Source: Ceratotherium simum simum (taxonomy: Eukaryota > Chordata > Mammalia > Perissodactyla > Rhinocerotidae). Taken from it: 64,000 bases of DNA. The DNA lies in assembly GCF_000283155.1 (NCBI RefSeq), contig NW_004454182.1, positions 7,520,962 through 7,584,961 on the forward strand, given 5' to 3'. Every line of letters starts with the position of its first letter. Position 1 is the stretch's first letter. The notes under the pieces were generated by a model, which was given only the letters and a program-made list of their open reading frames with translations, searched no databases and was not told the origin of the DNA. The translations under genes were made by a program, and so were the position numbers. This document shows, one piece after another, positions 37,540 through 50,010 of the stretch.

Positions 37540-38120
37540 ATTTTAAGCAGCAAATGTTCAGTGCTTTCCTCCTGGCTGCTAGGCACCCTGGTAAGTTCTA
37601 GGGACACCAAGTAAATGACATGATCACTGTCTTCTGGAAGATTCAGAAGGGAAGGTCAGCCCTACACCTGGAAAAGTAGCAATGCAACCAGGGTTCAAAA
37701 TGCTCAGGATAGCATGGGAAAGGGCACGTGCCTGGAGCAGCTCCAGGTTCCCGAACTATCCCACCTGCTCACCGACTGTGGGATTTGGCAGTCAGCCTCG
37801 CTCTTCTGACCTTTGAGGCTCAGCATTATGGTCTGTTAGAAAAATGGGGACGGATTCTGCCTTCCCTCTCTGACAGTGACGTCTATGAGGATGACCAGAG
37901 ACCCATGAGAACTGCGCACATTGGGTAAGGTACAAAACCAGTATTGTGCTATTGTGGGGTTCAGGGGAGACAGTGTACTATTGTGGTGCTATTGTGGCTG
38001 AGGTATTCTTACGGACAATTGGGATTTAAGGTGGATCCTTAAAGGAGGTAGGGACGGAGGGGTCTGAAGAGTTTTCCAGGCATGGAAAACAAAGGCTTAA
38101 AAGCAGGAGGGGCACAGAAA
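37540..38120. repeat. L2-type and MIR fragments
   Basis: At 37540-37720 a degraded L2-type sequence appears in reverse (gctaggcaccctggtaagttctagggacac). At about 37760-37870 there is a plus-strand MIR-like stretch (gactgtgggatttggcagtc...gttagaaaaatgggga). At about 38030-38115 L2-type text resumes (ttttccaggcatggaaaac, aaagcaggagggg). The boundaries are approximate. The 66-residue frame at 37728 is a by-product. Confidence 0.4.
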
Positions 38121-38365
38121 ATGTCTTACATTTGCAAGACAGAGAGTATATATAATTAATCTTCCTTTAGACTTAATGTTTATCATAAATGTTGTGAGTG
38201 TATTTGGGGGGAAAGGAGAGCTAACATTACATGTAAAGTTTCTAACACAATTTTGCTACAGAGCATTAAAAATGATCATTGGAAAGCGACACACTGGAAG
38301 TCTGTCACGTGTTATTGCTTTATATCTGCAGATGGAGCCACCACCCACACCCTCGCTTTCCATTA

Positions 38366-38552
38366 CAGTCGTGCACCGCATAACGACGTTTTGGTCAACA
38401 ATGGAAAAGGTTGGTACCATAGAGCCTAGCTGTGTAGTAGGCTGTACCATCTAGGTTTGTGTAAGCACACTCTGTGATGTTCACACAATGACGAAATCGC
38501 CTAACGACACATTTCTCAGAATGTATCCCCGTCGTTAAGCGACGCATGACTT
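38366..38552. mobile_element. Tigger-like (Tc1/mariner, pogo group) MITE
   Basis: The 187-bp element has terminal inverted repeats cagtcgtgcaccgcataacgacg and cgtcgttaagcgacgcatgact. It is flanked by the TA dinucleotide expected of the superfamily (38364-38365 and 38553-38554). The internal text (gtaccatctaggtttgtgtaag) matches a known non-autonomous Tigger-type element. Its TIRs are CpG-rich compared with the flanks. Confidence 0.85.
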
Positions 38553-39004
38553 TATCGTCTTAAGTCTAACTTCCAACAGGAAACTGTCTGTCTTAGCCCA
38601 TCCCCCCTCCAGTCATTTTAACTCTCTTGTATTCTTTGCTTTTCTTACTTTTCCCGTGTACATATTGTGCGCCCCCAGTTGGATTATACAGCCCTGGAAG
38701 TTGGGAAGGGTTTCCAATCATGTCACCTCACAGAGCCTGGCGGAGTGGTGGGTTGGTGCTATAATGTCATGCTGACAAACCGTTCTTCCTGCTTCGTGTC
38801 AACATGGTCACTAATTCTGACAGTCATATCCACCTACAGTTCTATTGGTAGGTTTCAAAGTATCGTTCACAAAGTAATACACTTGCACTTGGGTAGAGAA
38901 AAAGCCAAATGTATTTTTAAGACTTCTGGAATACCTATAATTTTGTGCTAAGTTACCATACCATAGTTATTAATGTAAAGATGGCATGATCTTACTATAT
39001 TTTG

Positions 39005-39248
39005 TGTGTGTGTATGTGAGGAAGATTAGCCCTGAGCTAACATCCGTTGCCAATCCTCCTCTTTTTGCTGAGGAAGATTGGCCCTGGGCTAACGTCTGTG
39101 CCCACCTTCCTCTACTTTATGTGCGATGCCGCCACAGCATGGCTTGATGAGCAGTGCGTTGGTCCGTGCCCAGGATCCGAACCAGCAAATGCTGGGCTGC
39201 TGAAGCAGAGCACGTAAACTTAACCGCTGTGCCACCGGGCCGGCCCCT
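39005..39248 (-). repeat. ERE-type SINE with target-site duplication
   Basis: A minus-strand copy with a TG-rich left end, two tail modules (gaggaagattagccctgagctaacatcc and ctgaggaagattggccctgggctaac), caggatccgaaccagc and a head ending ccgggccggcccc. The duplication catgatcttactatatttt (38985-39003) recurs as catgttactatatttt (39249-39264). Confidence 0.93.
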
Positions 39249-39309
39249 CATGTTACTATATTTTATGTTTGATTTGAAATGGTTAAATACCATATTCGAT
39301 TCTGAACCC

Positions 39310-39600
39310 AAAATACAGGTCTAAGTCTGCTGCTCCCTTCTTTAAATCCTTTCAATGGTCAAAATTAGGTCAATCAGATCCAACTCTACTACAGCTTGTA
39401 AGGTCCCTCCTGCCCTGGCCCGCACCTTTGTCTCTCTACCCTTATATCCCATTCCTGGGAGTGTTCCAGCCAGAGCCTTTCCTCAGGCTCCCCGCGGCCT
39501 CCAGATCACTTCAAATCCTAGTCTCTAGAACTAGAACAGTCGTTTGCTCTCGTTGCCCATCAGAGCACTCACTCACTATTTAATCTTTAGGTTTCACTGA
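39310..39600 (+). repeat. L2 3'-region fragment
   Basis: The plus strand shows ctgctcccttctttaaatcctttcaatgg, gtaaggtccctcctgccctggc, cagagcctttcctcaggctcc, typical of L2 sequence. From 39600 to 40700 I recognise no gene or repeat with confidence. Confidence 0.55.
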
Positions 39601-40699
39601 CCTGGATTGCAAGAAGTTTGCCCGGCTTGCAGAACCTGGAGAAGAGTTCTCTTCCTCTGTAGGTTCCCTCAGCCCTGGCACTTACTGCTCAGAGTTGGGG
39701 ACTATTTCTTGTCACAGTCTAGGTTCCCCGGGATGCAGACTGAGATGAAGATTTGTACAGGAGGGAATGCTCCTGGCATAGGTCCCCATGGGGAAAGAAA
39801 CAGGCCTGGCCAAGGAGAGGTTGGGCCTCATCAATACTCTTCACCTAAAGACCACCAGGAACACACCTGGAGTTACACACATGGAATCTTTGCAGAGGGA
39901 GGGCACACTCCATGAAGAACCATGGGCCTCTCAGTAAAAGAGTGTTAAAAATAACCTGGTAGAAGATTTGGGCTTCGGAGGGTTGGTTTGGAAGGCGATC
40001 TAAGGTTCACAGTAGACTGGATGCTGCCAATCCAATCTAGAAAAAAAAAGTGGCAGCCCTTCTATGATGGGGTGTCTCAGTTAGTCCTATCGCTAGGGAG
40101 GGCAGAACAGAATGGGGAGAAAGCTATAATTGGTATAGAAGTGGCAGTCGCTCATTCTAGCCAAGAAGGGGAGAGGGGAGAATTTGGTGTTTTTTTTAAG
40201 TGGCACAGCGACCTTCTCTTTGTGCTTAAATGAAATTATGAAAAGGCCTTGCTTTTTCCCATTGTGTCATGGTCTCAGAGTAGCCTCCTTTGAGGAGGTA
40301 TTCTGCGAAATTGTTTACAGTCAATAGGAGAATGACATGGCCTAGCTGTGAGGGCCAGGCCAGCTCCTGATGGTCAGGGGCTGATCTCTTCTTCTGTCAC
40401 GGTTGTGATGCAGGCTCATCAAAGCCCTCCACTGACCCCCAGAAGAAGCTCCAAACCTGGGATGACCCTGCCGAGTGGTCTTCCAATGGGGCAAGGGAGT
40501 CAGGCCTTTCTGCTCCCACGTCTATCAGTCATTGGATGCAGGCTGACCCTGAGAGGGAAGGGCATCCTGGGCAAGGTGCTTCTCTTCAACTCCGACAATT
40601 CCCGAAGAGGACTCCAGCTGAGGCCTGACTGACAGCAGCACTCCCAACAGCTAAGTCCTTTGTGTTCCGTGTTCCAGAGGTAGATGGTGTGGCGCATCA

Positions 40700-40862
40700 G
40701 AGCAACCACTTCACCTCTTGACTTCACTCTCTTCTCTATTTGACAATAAGCTCTGTGATGACCAGGACTGACACTCCCTTGAACTTCATTGTACCTGCAA
40801 ACCCTAACACTGTGTCTGGCCCATACGAGGTCCTCCATAAATATTTGCTAAATAAATTAAAG
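40700..40862 (+). repeat. L2 3' end
   Basis: The order gacaataagctctgtgatgacc, ttgtacctgcaaaccctaacactgtgtctggcc and tccataaatatttgctaaata is the L2 3' terminus on the plus strand. Confidence 0.65.
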
Positions 40863-41854
40863 AGCTGTACGTCATGAGATCTTGATTTTGCTCTGGACTA
40901 AATGTTTTGCTCCTGGTCTTTGAGTGACACCTTTCTTTCCAGTTGACAACTTATTTCCTGTGGACTCTTAGTGCACCATCTAGAATGTCTAGAGCAATAG
41001 TTCTCATCAGGGAGCAGAGGATGGCGTGAATTAGTTACTGGAGATACTTTTTCAAAGTATACTTGCTTGGCCCCCAAGGAGACCCTATTCACTCAGGATT
41101 CTGACTCATTATGTTAGAGTGGTGCCCAGGCATGGGGATTTTGAAAAAACTCCCTAAGATGAAGTCTGTTTGTGTTTCCTTCACCACCCTCCCCCTCCAG
41201 CCAAAAAAGAAGTAGCTTGAAGTTTGGTGGTGGTTTCTTAAAATGGCCTTTAGGACTCAGGGAACATTTCCCCCCCCTTTTTTTGCCTCCTCAGACATGG
41301 TTCTAGAAAGCCAACATGAAGTTGTGTCGCTGCCAAGCTGCGAGGTCCTCGGCTGAACATTGTTCTGCTGAGACATTCTGTACAACCACTAACATTTTCC
41401 AAGCACAAGAAATTAAATTAAATTTACAAATTCCTTCCTACAATTACAAGAACTCTATTTAAAATGAAGACGTCATCCTTAGGTATTCTAATGACTATCT
41501 GGAGATGTTAAGGTTTCTACCACAGATGAATAACACGCTGGCACATCCTCTCCACTAACACAGATCCCTGGAACCATTGCTTCTGGATTCGATGTCACAG
41601 TCACCCTTTTAAATATGTTTCTGTAGAAGAGAAAGCCATACCCGAGCCTTCCCCTTGGCCAACATGAGAAGCAGTGAATTTGTCTTGACCACTTTCCTCC
41701 ATCCATCAGTCCTTTCCTACAGCCCTGTCTCTCGTATACAGGAGGAAAGCCAGTAACTATCTAGAAAAGTTCTCTTTTCCAAAGGTATTCATATTATAAA
41801 GGAACCTATAATAGGAGGATGCCAGTGAACATGACTGTCTACATAATTTCATAA

Positions 41855-41985
41855 TAATCTGTTATGTGTCTTTCTGCCCCATTAGTCTGTAACGAGCTTC
41901 TTGAGGAGAGGGGCTGTGCCTTAGTCATCTTTGTATATATGTGCTGACCCAGACGTAGATGTTTATGAATGAATGAATAATTGCA
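41855..41985 (+). repeat. L2 3' end
   Basis: The sequence tctgtaacgagcttcttgagg, ctgtgccttagtcatctttgtat and tgtttatgaatgaatgaata is a diverged L2 3' end. The flanking stretches 40863-41854 and 41986-42539 show only unique sequence to me. Confidence 0.6.
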
Positions 41986-42539
41986 TGCATGAGACTGTTG
42001 GAGGTAATGTAGGCATTTGGGGTATCTTTGGTGAAGTCTCAGATCCATAATAGTTACCTGGAACTCATTTTATTCTAATTTATTTTAAAGTTTGAACAGC
42101 TTAATGAAGAGCCTAAGAAATAGAGGTCCATCTTTTCAAGAAGCTTCTAAGCAAAATCTCATGGCTGTGGTACTGATATATTCCTAGGGAGGCATTATTT
42201 TCAGTATTGTTGAAACAAAACAATGGTATTTGAAAAGTATTTGAAATAGAACATATTTGTATATTTGAAAAATAACTTGAGTAAAGTTAGAATAAGCTAA
42301 TAATATGAATCTATCTTGAACCAACTTTAGCTTTGTCTCTGAATTACTGACCCCGTGGACTACCCCACTGTGCATGGCCTGAGAGATTCCAACACACATG
42401 TGTATTCACACATACAAACAATGCAGGTGCAGTATTAGGAAAATAGCATGAAGAATTGGGGTGCTGTTCATAGGTGGGGAACAGGTAAGACATTTGGAAC
42501 GCCTGATCTGTATGTTATGCCTCACTGATATTAATGTTT

Positions 42540-43190
42540 ATTATTATTTTTTGATTAAAGACCACTACACGTTTATTATAGAAAATCTGAAAATTACAGG
42601 AAAGCAAACAAGAATTAACCATCATCATATCACCAAAGATGATCATAAGTATTATTTTGATATACTGTATTTCCTTTTAACATTTTTATGTGTTTTTGAA
42701 CAAAAATTGGGACCATACAGTCCAAACTATTTTGTAACCTGCCCGTTTCCCATAGTTATCGTGAACGTTTCTCAAGACTTGAAACATTCTTCTGCCACGT
42801 TACTCTAAATGGCTGCATAGTGGTTCTTTCCTTGAATTGTTGTTCCTTCTGTTCCTCATTGTCAGACATTTCTTTAAACATTAGCCTGATGTCAAATTTT
42901 TAGGCTGCAACGAACATCCTTGAAGAAATCTGAATGTTTCCTGGAATTAGAATTCCTAGGTCAAAAGCTATATGCAGGTTTAAGGCTTTTAAAATATTTT
43001 GTCAAATTACCCTTCACAATTTGTTGTATCCAGTTACACTCCCACCAGCAATTATCATAAAATTTATTTTCTAACACATTTGAAGGTCACACATAAAAGT
43101 ACTTTTGCAACTGTATCCATTCTCTACTATCTGCCTTCAAGGGTTGGGTTCTGGTGTATAATCTGTGAAATTAATCTGCCTATTGATTGA
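42540..43190 (-). mobile_element. Old L1 3' region, minus strand
   Basis: The text ccatacagtccaaactattttgtaacctgcc, atggctgcatagtggttctttc, ggctgcaacgaacatccttg, ctaggtcaaaagctatatgcagg and cagttacactcccaccagcaa is a reverse-oriented old L1 3' end. The 115-residue frame here is a by-product. Confidence 0.65.
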
Positions 43191-43199
43191 GTCTTTAGC

Positions 43200-45181
43200 A
43201 GGTAAGATATCACACATCTCCTAATTAAGTTTTAATAAAACAGTGTTATGATAAATGATTTCTTGACTTTTTCACCTCTAGAAGTATACCACAGCAAACT
43301 GAATTAGTCATTTCTAATCATAAATATTTTGAGAGATAGTAACTATTTTGCTTATGTATCTTTTTCATCTGGATGGCCAGAAACAGTATCTTCAAATTCA
43401 AAATTGTTTCTACTTTATTAGGTACCCAAGCACAATGCAAGTAAGATTTGGTCTCCAGTTTGGTAGGGCAAAATTTACATTACAACCCGGATATTTTCAT
43501 CCTGTCTAGATGGGTTGAATGAAAGCATTTCTAATTCCCATGAGGTTGCACCCTCTAGTATAAGATGTTTTTCATTTTAGCCCAGAGTGAAAGCTGCATA
43601 GAAACGACTTGACAATCTTCTCTGTTTGTAACATTAGATTCCCAAGATGCAACAGGTTTTCTGATTTATTATTCTCCTATAATGAAGAAACTCAAGGATA
43701 CTTAAACCTGGAGGAGGTTTTCATTTGACATCTTTCTTTCAAGGTAACAGCTCTGCTGTGTTGTTTAGCATACACCCGCTTATTAGTGGTAGCTTTTTGT
43801 GAAAACGCGGTTATCAAAAAAAGGATGATATACAGTGAAGAACAGCTGCTCCAAATCACAAATGATTCATAAATAGCTTTTTCTCTCCCCTAGAATGAGG
43901 CCCTCTATTCTCAAGTTATAACAGTCAGCAGAAAATTAAAACCCTGTAGGATGATAAATAGTTTAAAAAATATTTCTCCCTCGTGTTTTGAATGTTGCCT
44001 TGTAATGCAGTGCACTTTCACTGAACCAGAAATTGTCTGTAATAAAAGAATATTGGGGAAAAATGTTTAGATTCTCATTGAATTCTAGAACTTAGAAGGA
44101 ATGTTCTGGTTTCACTGTTAAAGGTTAATAGCTGAGTATATGTCATAAGCTTCAATAAAATGAGAGTTTTGGGTCTCGTGCCCCAGTTACAATTTTGAAC
44201 ACATAAAAGCTGGAGACCTCTTTTGCTAATTTAAAGCAACAGTCAAATGAATTTCTTGGCAATAAGTAAGTGATTGCTTTTTAAGAATCCTATAAATATT
44301 TCAATTTTATCAAGTCATCAAAAAGAAAAGACCACTTCTTTCGGCTGCCTTTTGACTTAAAACCATCTTTTCTATATACACAGGGAACAAATATTATTGT
44401 TCCTGGTAATTATGCTGATGTCTTTTCTGGTTATTAATCATCTGTTTATACATCGTATTGACCACACTCCAGAGGCACTCTGAACTGGCCACTGCCTTCC
44501 TTTTAAAAGGAAATCAAGACATCACGGAAATAATTTCGGAATTTTCCTGAGACCTCTTGAGACTGAGGTGACCTCCGAATGATCATCCATGATAGTAAAT
44601 TCACTGTCAGTTCTAGATTGTGCTTTTCTACTTGGACCAACTTGTTTCCGCTAGAGGTTAATTGAATATCGGTCTTTCCTGTGAGTGACTCTTCCGACTA
44701 TTAATAATCATCGATATCTACAGAAGAGAATTTCAGTTGGAAAAGACTTGACTGAGTCTAGAAAATGCGACTTTGTTCTTGCCTAGCAGACTAAAGTCTC
44801 AAAAGTCCTTGAAATCTTACCTACTCTTTCGAGTGTATGCACAAAACAAAGAATATGAGCTTGTTTTCTGCAGTCAGAGTTTCCCTCCCTAGAAGAGATG
44901 GGACTTGTGCTTATCTGGACGGGAGAGTCCTGGAGACTCCCACCTTGACACTGCAAGGAAAACTTTCCCTCAAATCTCTAAATTCTCTCATCTGGCACGG
45001 TAAGTTAGAAAAGCCTGCTGTGGTAGGCTTCTAGACTGCCCCCATGTTAGATTAATATCCAAAAATCATCTCTTCTCTCGTGTAGCAGAAGGCAGATGAT
45101 GAGTCCCAGACGTTTCTGCAAGACTGTCATTCCCAGACATAAGAGATGACATCAGGGAGACCAACAATGAAGAGTTGTGCA
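43200..45181. other. Repeat-poor intergenic segment, no gene seen
   Basis: No SINE, LINE or LTR text is recognised in these 2 kb, which is unusual for the surrounding repeat-dense intergenic DNA. The sequence is AT-rich with a few homeodomain-like TAATTA/ATTAAT sites near 44650-44710. Function is unknown. Confidence 0.4.
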
Positions 45182-45385
45182 CTTTCTCTCTCTCTTTTTT
45201 CTTCCTTCCTTCCTTCCCTCCCGCTTTTTCTCTCTCCCTCCCTCCCTCCCTTCCCTTCCTTCCCTCTTTCTCCTCTCCTTCATCCTCCTCCTTCCCCTCC
45301 CCCTCCTCCTCTTCCCCCTCCTCCTCCCCCTTCTCCTTTCCCCCTGCGCCTCTTCTTCTTTTTCTCCTTCTCCTTCTCCTTCTTC

Positions 45386-45440
<55 letters not shown>
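45182..45440. repeat. Polypyrimidine tract followed by (CA)n microsatellite
   Basis: From 45182 to 45408 the plus strand is almost pure C/T (only four purines, at 45223, 45282, 45346 and 45348), built of CTTC, CCT and TTCTCC units ending in (TC)n. It passes directly into 32 bases of (AC)n to 45440. Several overlapping open frames in both directions are low-complexity artefacts. Such tracts can form triplex (H-DNA) and the CA run can form Z-DNA. Confidence 0.95.
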
Positions 45441-45443
<3 letters not shown>

Positions 45444-45864
45444 TTTTCTAAAGGATTCAGAGGGTTTGACGGTTGACTAGTAACCTCACTTTATGGAATA
45501 ACATGCCCCACATTTCAGTAACTACAACTGCACTGATGGCTAAAGGACTTTGGGTTGGTGGGAGATATTTCAGATGTGGCAAACTTGCACATCACATAGG
45601 AGTCCGGTGGTGGTGGGGGGCTAGATTGTGGGATGACAGCACCTGAGGGCAGTGGCCCACTGGCCACTTCTAGCCTTCCTCATGGCTGAGCCTCCCACAA
45701 TTCTAATTTGGAGAAGAGAGCTCTGGTTGATTCCTTCCTACTTGCTTTATCCCTTGTTGCCTTAAAATCATAGGGAAAGCTCTCAGAGCTCCCTGGAAAA
45801 TTCCAGAAACTCTTCAACTGCCTTAGGGAAAGTGAACTTAATAATTGAACCTCTCTTATTTCTC

Positions 45865-46055
45865 CATTACTATGCTAGGCACTTTTCATAGAGTAGAGAT
45901 GATGACCTTCAAGATGAATTCATCACCCTGATTTCATAGATGAGGGAGGGGCCTAAGATTCATGAGAACACAGGGAACTTACTCATGGTACAAAGCTAAT
46001 AAGATTGTGAACCCAGGATGCAAACCCAAACCTGTCTAACTGCAAAGCATGTGTG
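45865..46055 (-). repeat. MIR fragment
   Basis: The reverse MIR order is visible: actatgctaggcacttttc, ctgatttcatagatgaggg, acaaagctaataagattgtgaacccaggatgcaaaccc, ctgtctaactgcaaagc. Flanks to 46880 appear unique. Confidence 0.55.
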
Positions 46056-46879
46056 CAGTGGCCTGTTGGTCATGAGGACTCCCAGCATGGCTGATTTCAA
46101 GCTATCAGCATGACATCACCGAACCCCACAGACCCAGGAAGAGATGTGTACAATCCACCCTTGGGGGCTGTAGTTGTGGGCTACAGTGCATGCTGCCTGT
46201 GCCCCTGTAGCATGGATTCCACAAGCCTCCTTCTAGTGAGGGGGAAGAACATGGACGGGCACAGAGATGAGCTGTAGGGCTTTCTCGTGGCTACAGAGAT
46301 TAGAAAATGCTTTTCTAACTGCAAGGCTGTCTCTTTTATAGCTCTGAAGCCTCATTTACCTGGGACATGCTGGGGTTTATCTTTCTTAGATTAAGGCATT
46401 TCCCAAGTAAAAGTAGAGAACAGAGAGGAAAGTATGTGCCAGGCTAGAGCACTTCCTGTGTTGCTTTCACTAGAGTAGACTTGCTCCATAATCTTAAAAA
46501 TCTGTAAACACCACTTTCCTATTCTGTGGTTTCGCATCTCACTGTATGAGCATTGACGGTGACTGGAGATTCATTTGCACCCAGATTTGAGTGTAACCTC
46601 CTGAGGAATCGGGGCTCCAAGGGAGAGGGGAGGCGCTTACCAGGATTCCCCTTACCCACCTGTTTCAGGTAGCCAACCTATGCTCATGACTCAGTCAATC
46701 ACAGTCTGTCGGGCAGAAGATAAATGGAGACTTTTGAATCCCTTTCTTGCTGATGAAAGTAAGCAGCATTTCAGAGCTTGGAAAGGTTGAGCCAGCTCCT
46801 CGTTCCATCCCCATCATCCACCCTCCCTTACCGTGCATGCGCGTATCAAATAGAGCTCCTGCTGTGAGCTCAGGACTGG

Positions 46880-47110
46880 TAGATAGATACCTTACATAAC
46901 TCACCACTTTTAATTATTTTGATCATATTATAGGGATAGCATTAGGTGGTTGGCATCATCTCCTTTTCAAAAAGAGGAAATTTGGACATGGAAGTCAGTT
47001 GTGTTATCCAAAGTCATACGGCTAGTAAACAGCCGAGTCCAACACCAGCCAGACTCACCCCAAAGCCTAGATCTTTCAGTGACCCCACGCTGTCTTGTGT
47101 ACTTTTAGAT
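46880..47110 (-). repeat. MIR fragment
   Basis: The words gataccttacataactcacc, ccttttcaaaaagaggaaatttgg, ccaaagtcatacggctagtaaacagccgag and agactcaccccaaagcctag follow a reverse-oriented MIR. A short L1-like piece may lie at about 47345-47450 (ataacacacaatcattgaac). Confidence 0.5.
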
Positions 47111-47559
47111 CAACAGAAAGCCTCTCATTCTGCGTTCTATTTATATGACTGAATCAGTTATAAAGAGCATGACTCCACTATCTTTGGTACACAGCCTGCC
47201 AAACCACGCTCACAAAGGGTCATAATGGAATGTGTCCATGGACTAACTGCAATGTTGCTTACAGAAGACAGACTTCAGGCAAAATAAACTCCACAAAGCA
47301 TGCTGAACATGTTTCTATGATGCCAAGCCATAAGGAAGTTTCTTTTTAAAATAATACTTAACTTTTTTTCCTGTTTATAAGAATAACACACAATCATTGA
47401 ACAAAATCTAGGAATATATAAGGAAGAAAATAAAAACCAACAATATTGTTAACATTATGACATACATAGTTTTAATTTTATGATTGTATATATATCTTTT
47501 AATAAAATCAGACTAATATTATATAAACATGTGGGGTTTTTTAACCATAACATTGTCTC

Positions 47560-48330
47560 TGAACATATGGCCAACTGTTACCCCCCCATGGATCAATGCA
47601 GGGCCTTACTCCAGGCCATCTCCTCTTACAGGCAAAGTGCTGCCCACTGGGAGGATTTTCTTTCCTTGATGTTCAGGGCTACCCCTAAGTGGGGCTATAA
47701 TGCCTGCAACAGTCCATGTTGGGCTGGTGCTGGCATATGGTACAGAGCCATCGACATCTGGCTTGAATTGTTTTGCTCGTTAGTCAGTTGGTCATTGGGA
47801 ATTTGCCATGAGGTCATGGGTACAGGCCAGATTGCCAGTGTGGCCATGGTAAGCATGTTGAGCCTGTGAGCAACTTGCCACTGTGCCTTATTTATGCCTT
47901 CGGGAGCTGTGAGTTATAGACTTGTATATATCATCTTTCGGTAATGGTTGGGCACTTCCTGGAATTTCCAACTTTATGGCCAAGTTGATCAGATAACACT
48001 CAGGTCGTGAATGGCAAATATCCAGTGTCCGGTCACCTAGAGTCCCATGGTCAGTTGTCTCCCCCAGGGTCCAGTGGCAAGCCAGGAGCTGTGACTCTCA
48101 GAAGGAGAAGGGTTATTTGTCGGAGGCCTAGCTTTATTCATAAATCTTAAGGTCCCTTCACTTTTGATGCTCCAATGAAGCTTGCGATAGGCTCCACACA
48201 GCCTCTTGATGTGTCCAGGTCCTCAGGCTCCATTGTGTTTCTGGAGTCATGAGGTTCTAGCAACAACACCTATTGCTCTGCACCCTGATCAGCATAAGAG
48301 CTTCTCCAGGCTCCAAGTCTCACTCGAGGC
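47560..48330 (-). pseudogene. Fossil ERVL-type pol (RNase H region) remnant
   Basis: Conceptual reading of the minus strand gives broken segments that follow the order of the RNase H region in ERVL-type polymerases, including a 'SSQWAAL' block near 47640. Several stop codons and frameshifts interrupt it, so it encodes nothing functional. No LTR is confidently paired with it. The 129-residue plus-strand frame overlapping it is an antisense by-product. Recognition rests on short motifs only; gag and env are not seen. Confidence 0.5.
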
Positions 48331-48949
48331 GAGCAACTGTTTGTATCACCAGATATGTTTCCTTTTCATTACACTTACCTTCAAATTTTTCAACTCACTC
48401 TTCACAAACTATCAAAGTTGAGATTATGCATTATCCTCTGATTTCCCCAGTATAAAATGAGGAATTTAGCTCATATTTCACCCGTTTTCCAGATTTTGTT
48501 AATAAACATCCAGCTTGTGATTTCTTACATTGTTTTACATTACATATCTTCTCTAGCTATGAGAAATCTAAATTTCATTTGCATTTACTTACAATGATTT
48601 TTTGAGATTTAACGCTATTAGTTGGCTTTAACGACAAGTGGACAATTCTTTTATTCAACAACTCTCTCACGGTGGAACTGGAGTTATAATACTCTCTCAA
48701 TCTATTGCAACGCATCTTCGGATCATTTTTTAAGAAGCACATAGCTGATATATTTTCTGAGTCCTCAAATGTACGAGATAGTTTTTCTGATGTCTTCACA
48801 AAAGAAAAATAACTTCTTGACTGAGGATAAAAGTATATTACTTCAAACTTCTATATATGATTTCATTTTTTCTGGCACATAATGTAACAAAAAGAAATCT
48901 AAGTCCGGTTTGATATTTGTTCTTTTGAAGGAACCTCTCTGTTATAACT

Positions 48950-49149
48950 AAATATGCTTGGAATTGTTTTGTCATTTGTGGAACAACTTTTACAAATATT
49001 TTTTATCTTTCTAAACATATTTCCAACTTACAAAAAAGTTGCAAGAATAAGATTAGTACAAAGATCACCCACACACATTTTACCCAAATTCACCTATCAT
49101 GAAATTTGACCCCATTTATCTTTGTTCTCTCTCTCGACATAAACATGCA

Positions 49150-49180
<31 letters not shown>

Positions 49181-49959
49181 TACTTTTTTCTGAACCATTT
49201 GAGGGTTAGTTATGTACCTTTTACCCCTAAATACTTCAGTGAATTTCCTAAGACTTGGGAGAGTTTATTTTCAACTTCAGTAAATTTAACACTGAAAAAT
49301 ATTTTTTATCTAAGCTAACCATCCATATTCCACTTTTGTCAATTAATCCACACGTTATAGTGTGTGTTTCCCTCCAGCATGGGATCCAGTCTAGGGTCAA
49401 ATGTTGTGCTTCGTTGCTGTCTCTCTTTAGCTTCCTTTGATCTAGAATATTTTATTGCCTTTTGTTGTCTCTTATAACATTGACATATTTTGAAGAATAC
49501 ACTCCCCCCTCCTTTTTAATGGAATAGTCCTCATTTTGGATTTGTCTGACATTTCCTCAAGATGAGATTCAAGTTAGGCAGTCTTGGCTGGAATACTACA
49601 CAGGTGACGCTGCGCCTTTCTTAGGGTATCTCATTTAGAGGCATAGGAAGTCCATCTGCCCCTCACTGGTGATGTTAGTTTTGATCACCTGGTCAAGATA
49701 TTTTCTAATTTTCCAATGTTTAATTGCAATTTTTTCCCTTGCCACTAATTAACAGCCTATGCAGAGACAACTTAAAGCCATGCAGATATCTTACTCCTCA
49801 CAAAAAAATTTCCCCCTATCTTTAGCACTCATAGTTGATTCCTGCATGAACCAGTCTTTACTAGATGGTTGTAAAATGCTGATTTTATATCTCCAGCACT
49901 CCCTCCACATTTACCAGTTAGCACTTGACATTCCACTGTAAGTAAAAGTCCCTCTTGCC

Positions 49960-50010
<51 letters not shown>

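Noticed and set aside
45066..45480. Four overlapping open frames of 99-124 codons on both strands
   Set aside because: They are translations of the polypyrimidine/(CA)n tract (runs of Ser/Pro/Leu or Glu/Arg/Lys), with no promoter, splice or conservation signal.
47480..47869. 129-codon plus-strand frame
   Set aside because: It is antisense to an ERVL-type pol fossil and has no independent support.
49961..50010. Regularly spaced repeat considered as a CRISPR-like array
   Set aside because: It is a simple TCTA tandem repeat with no spacers, in a mammalian genome.
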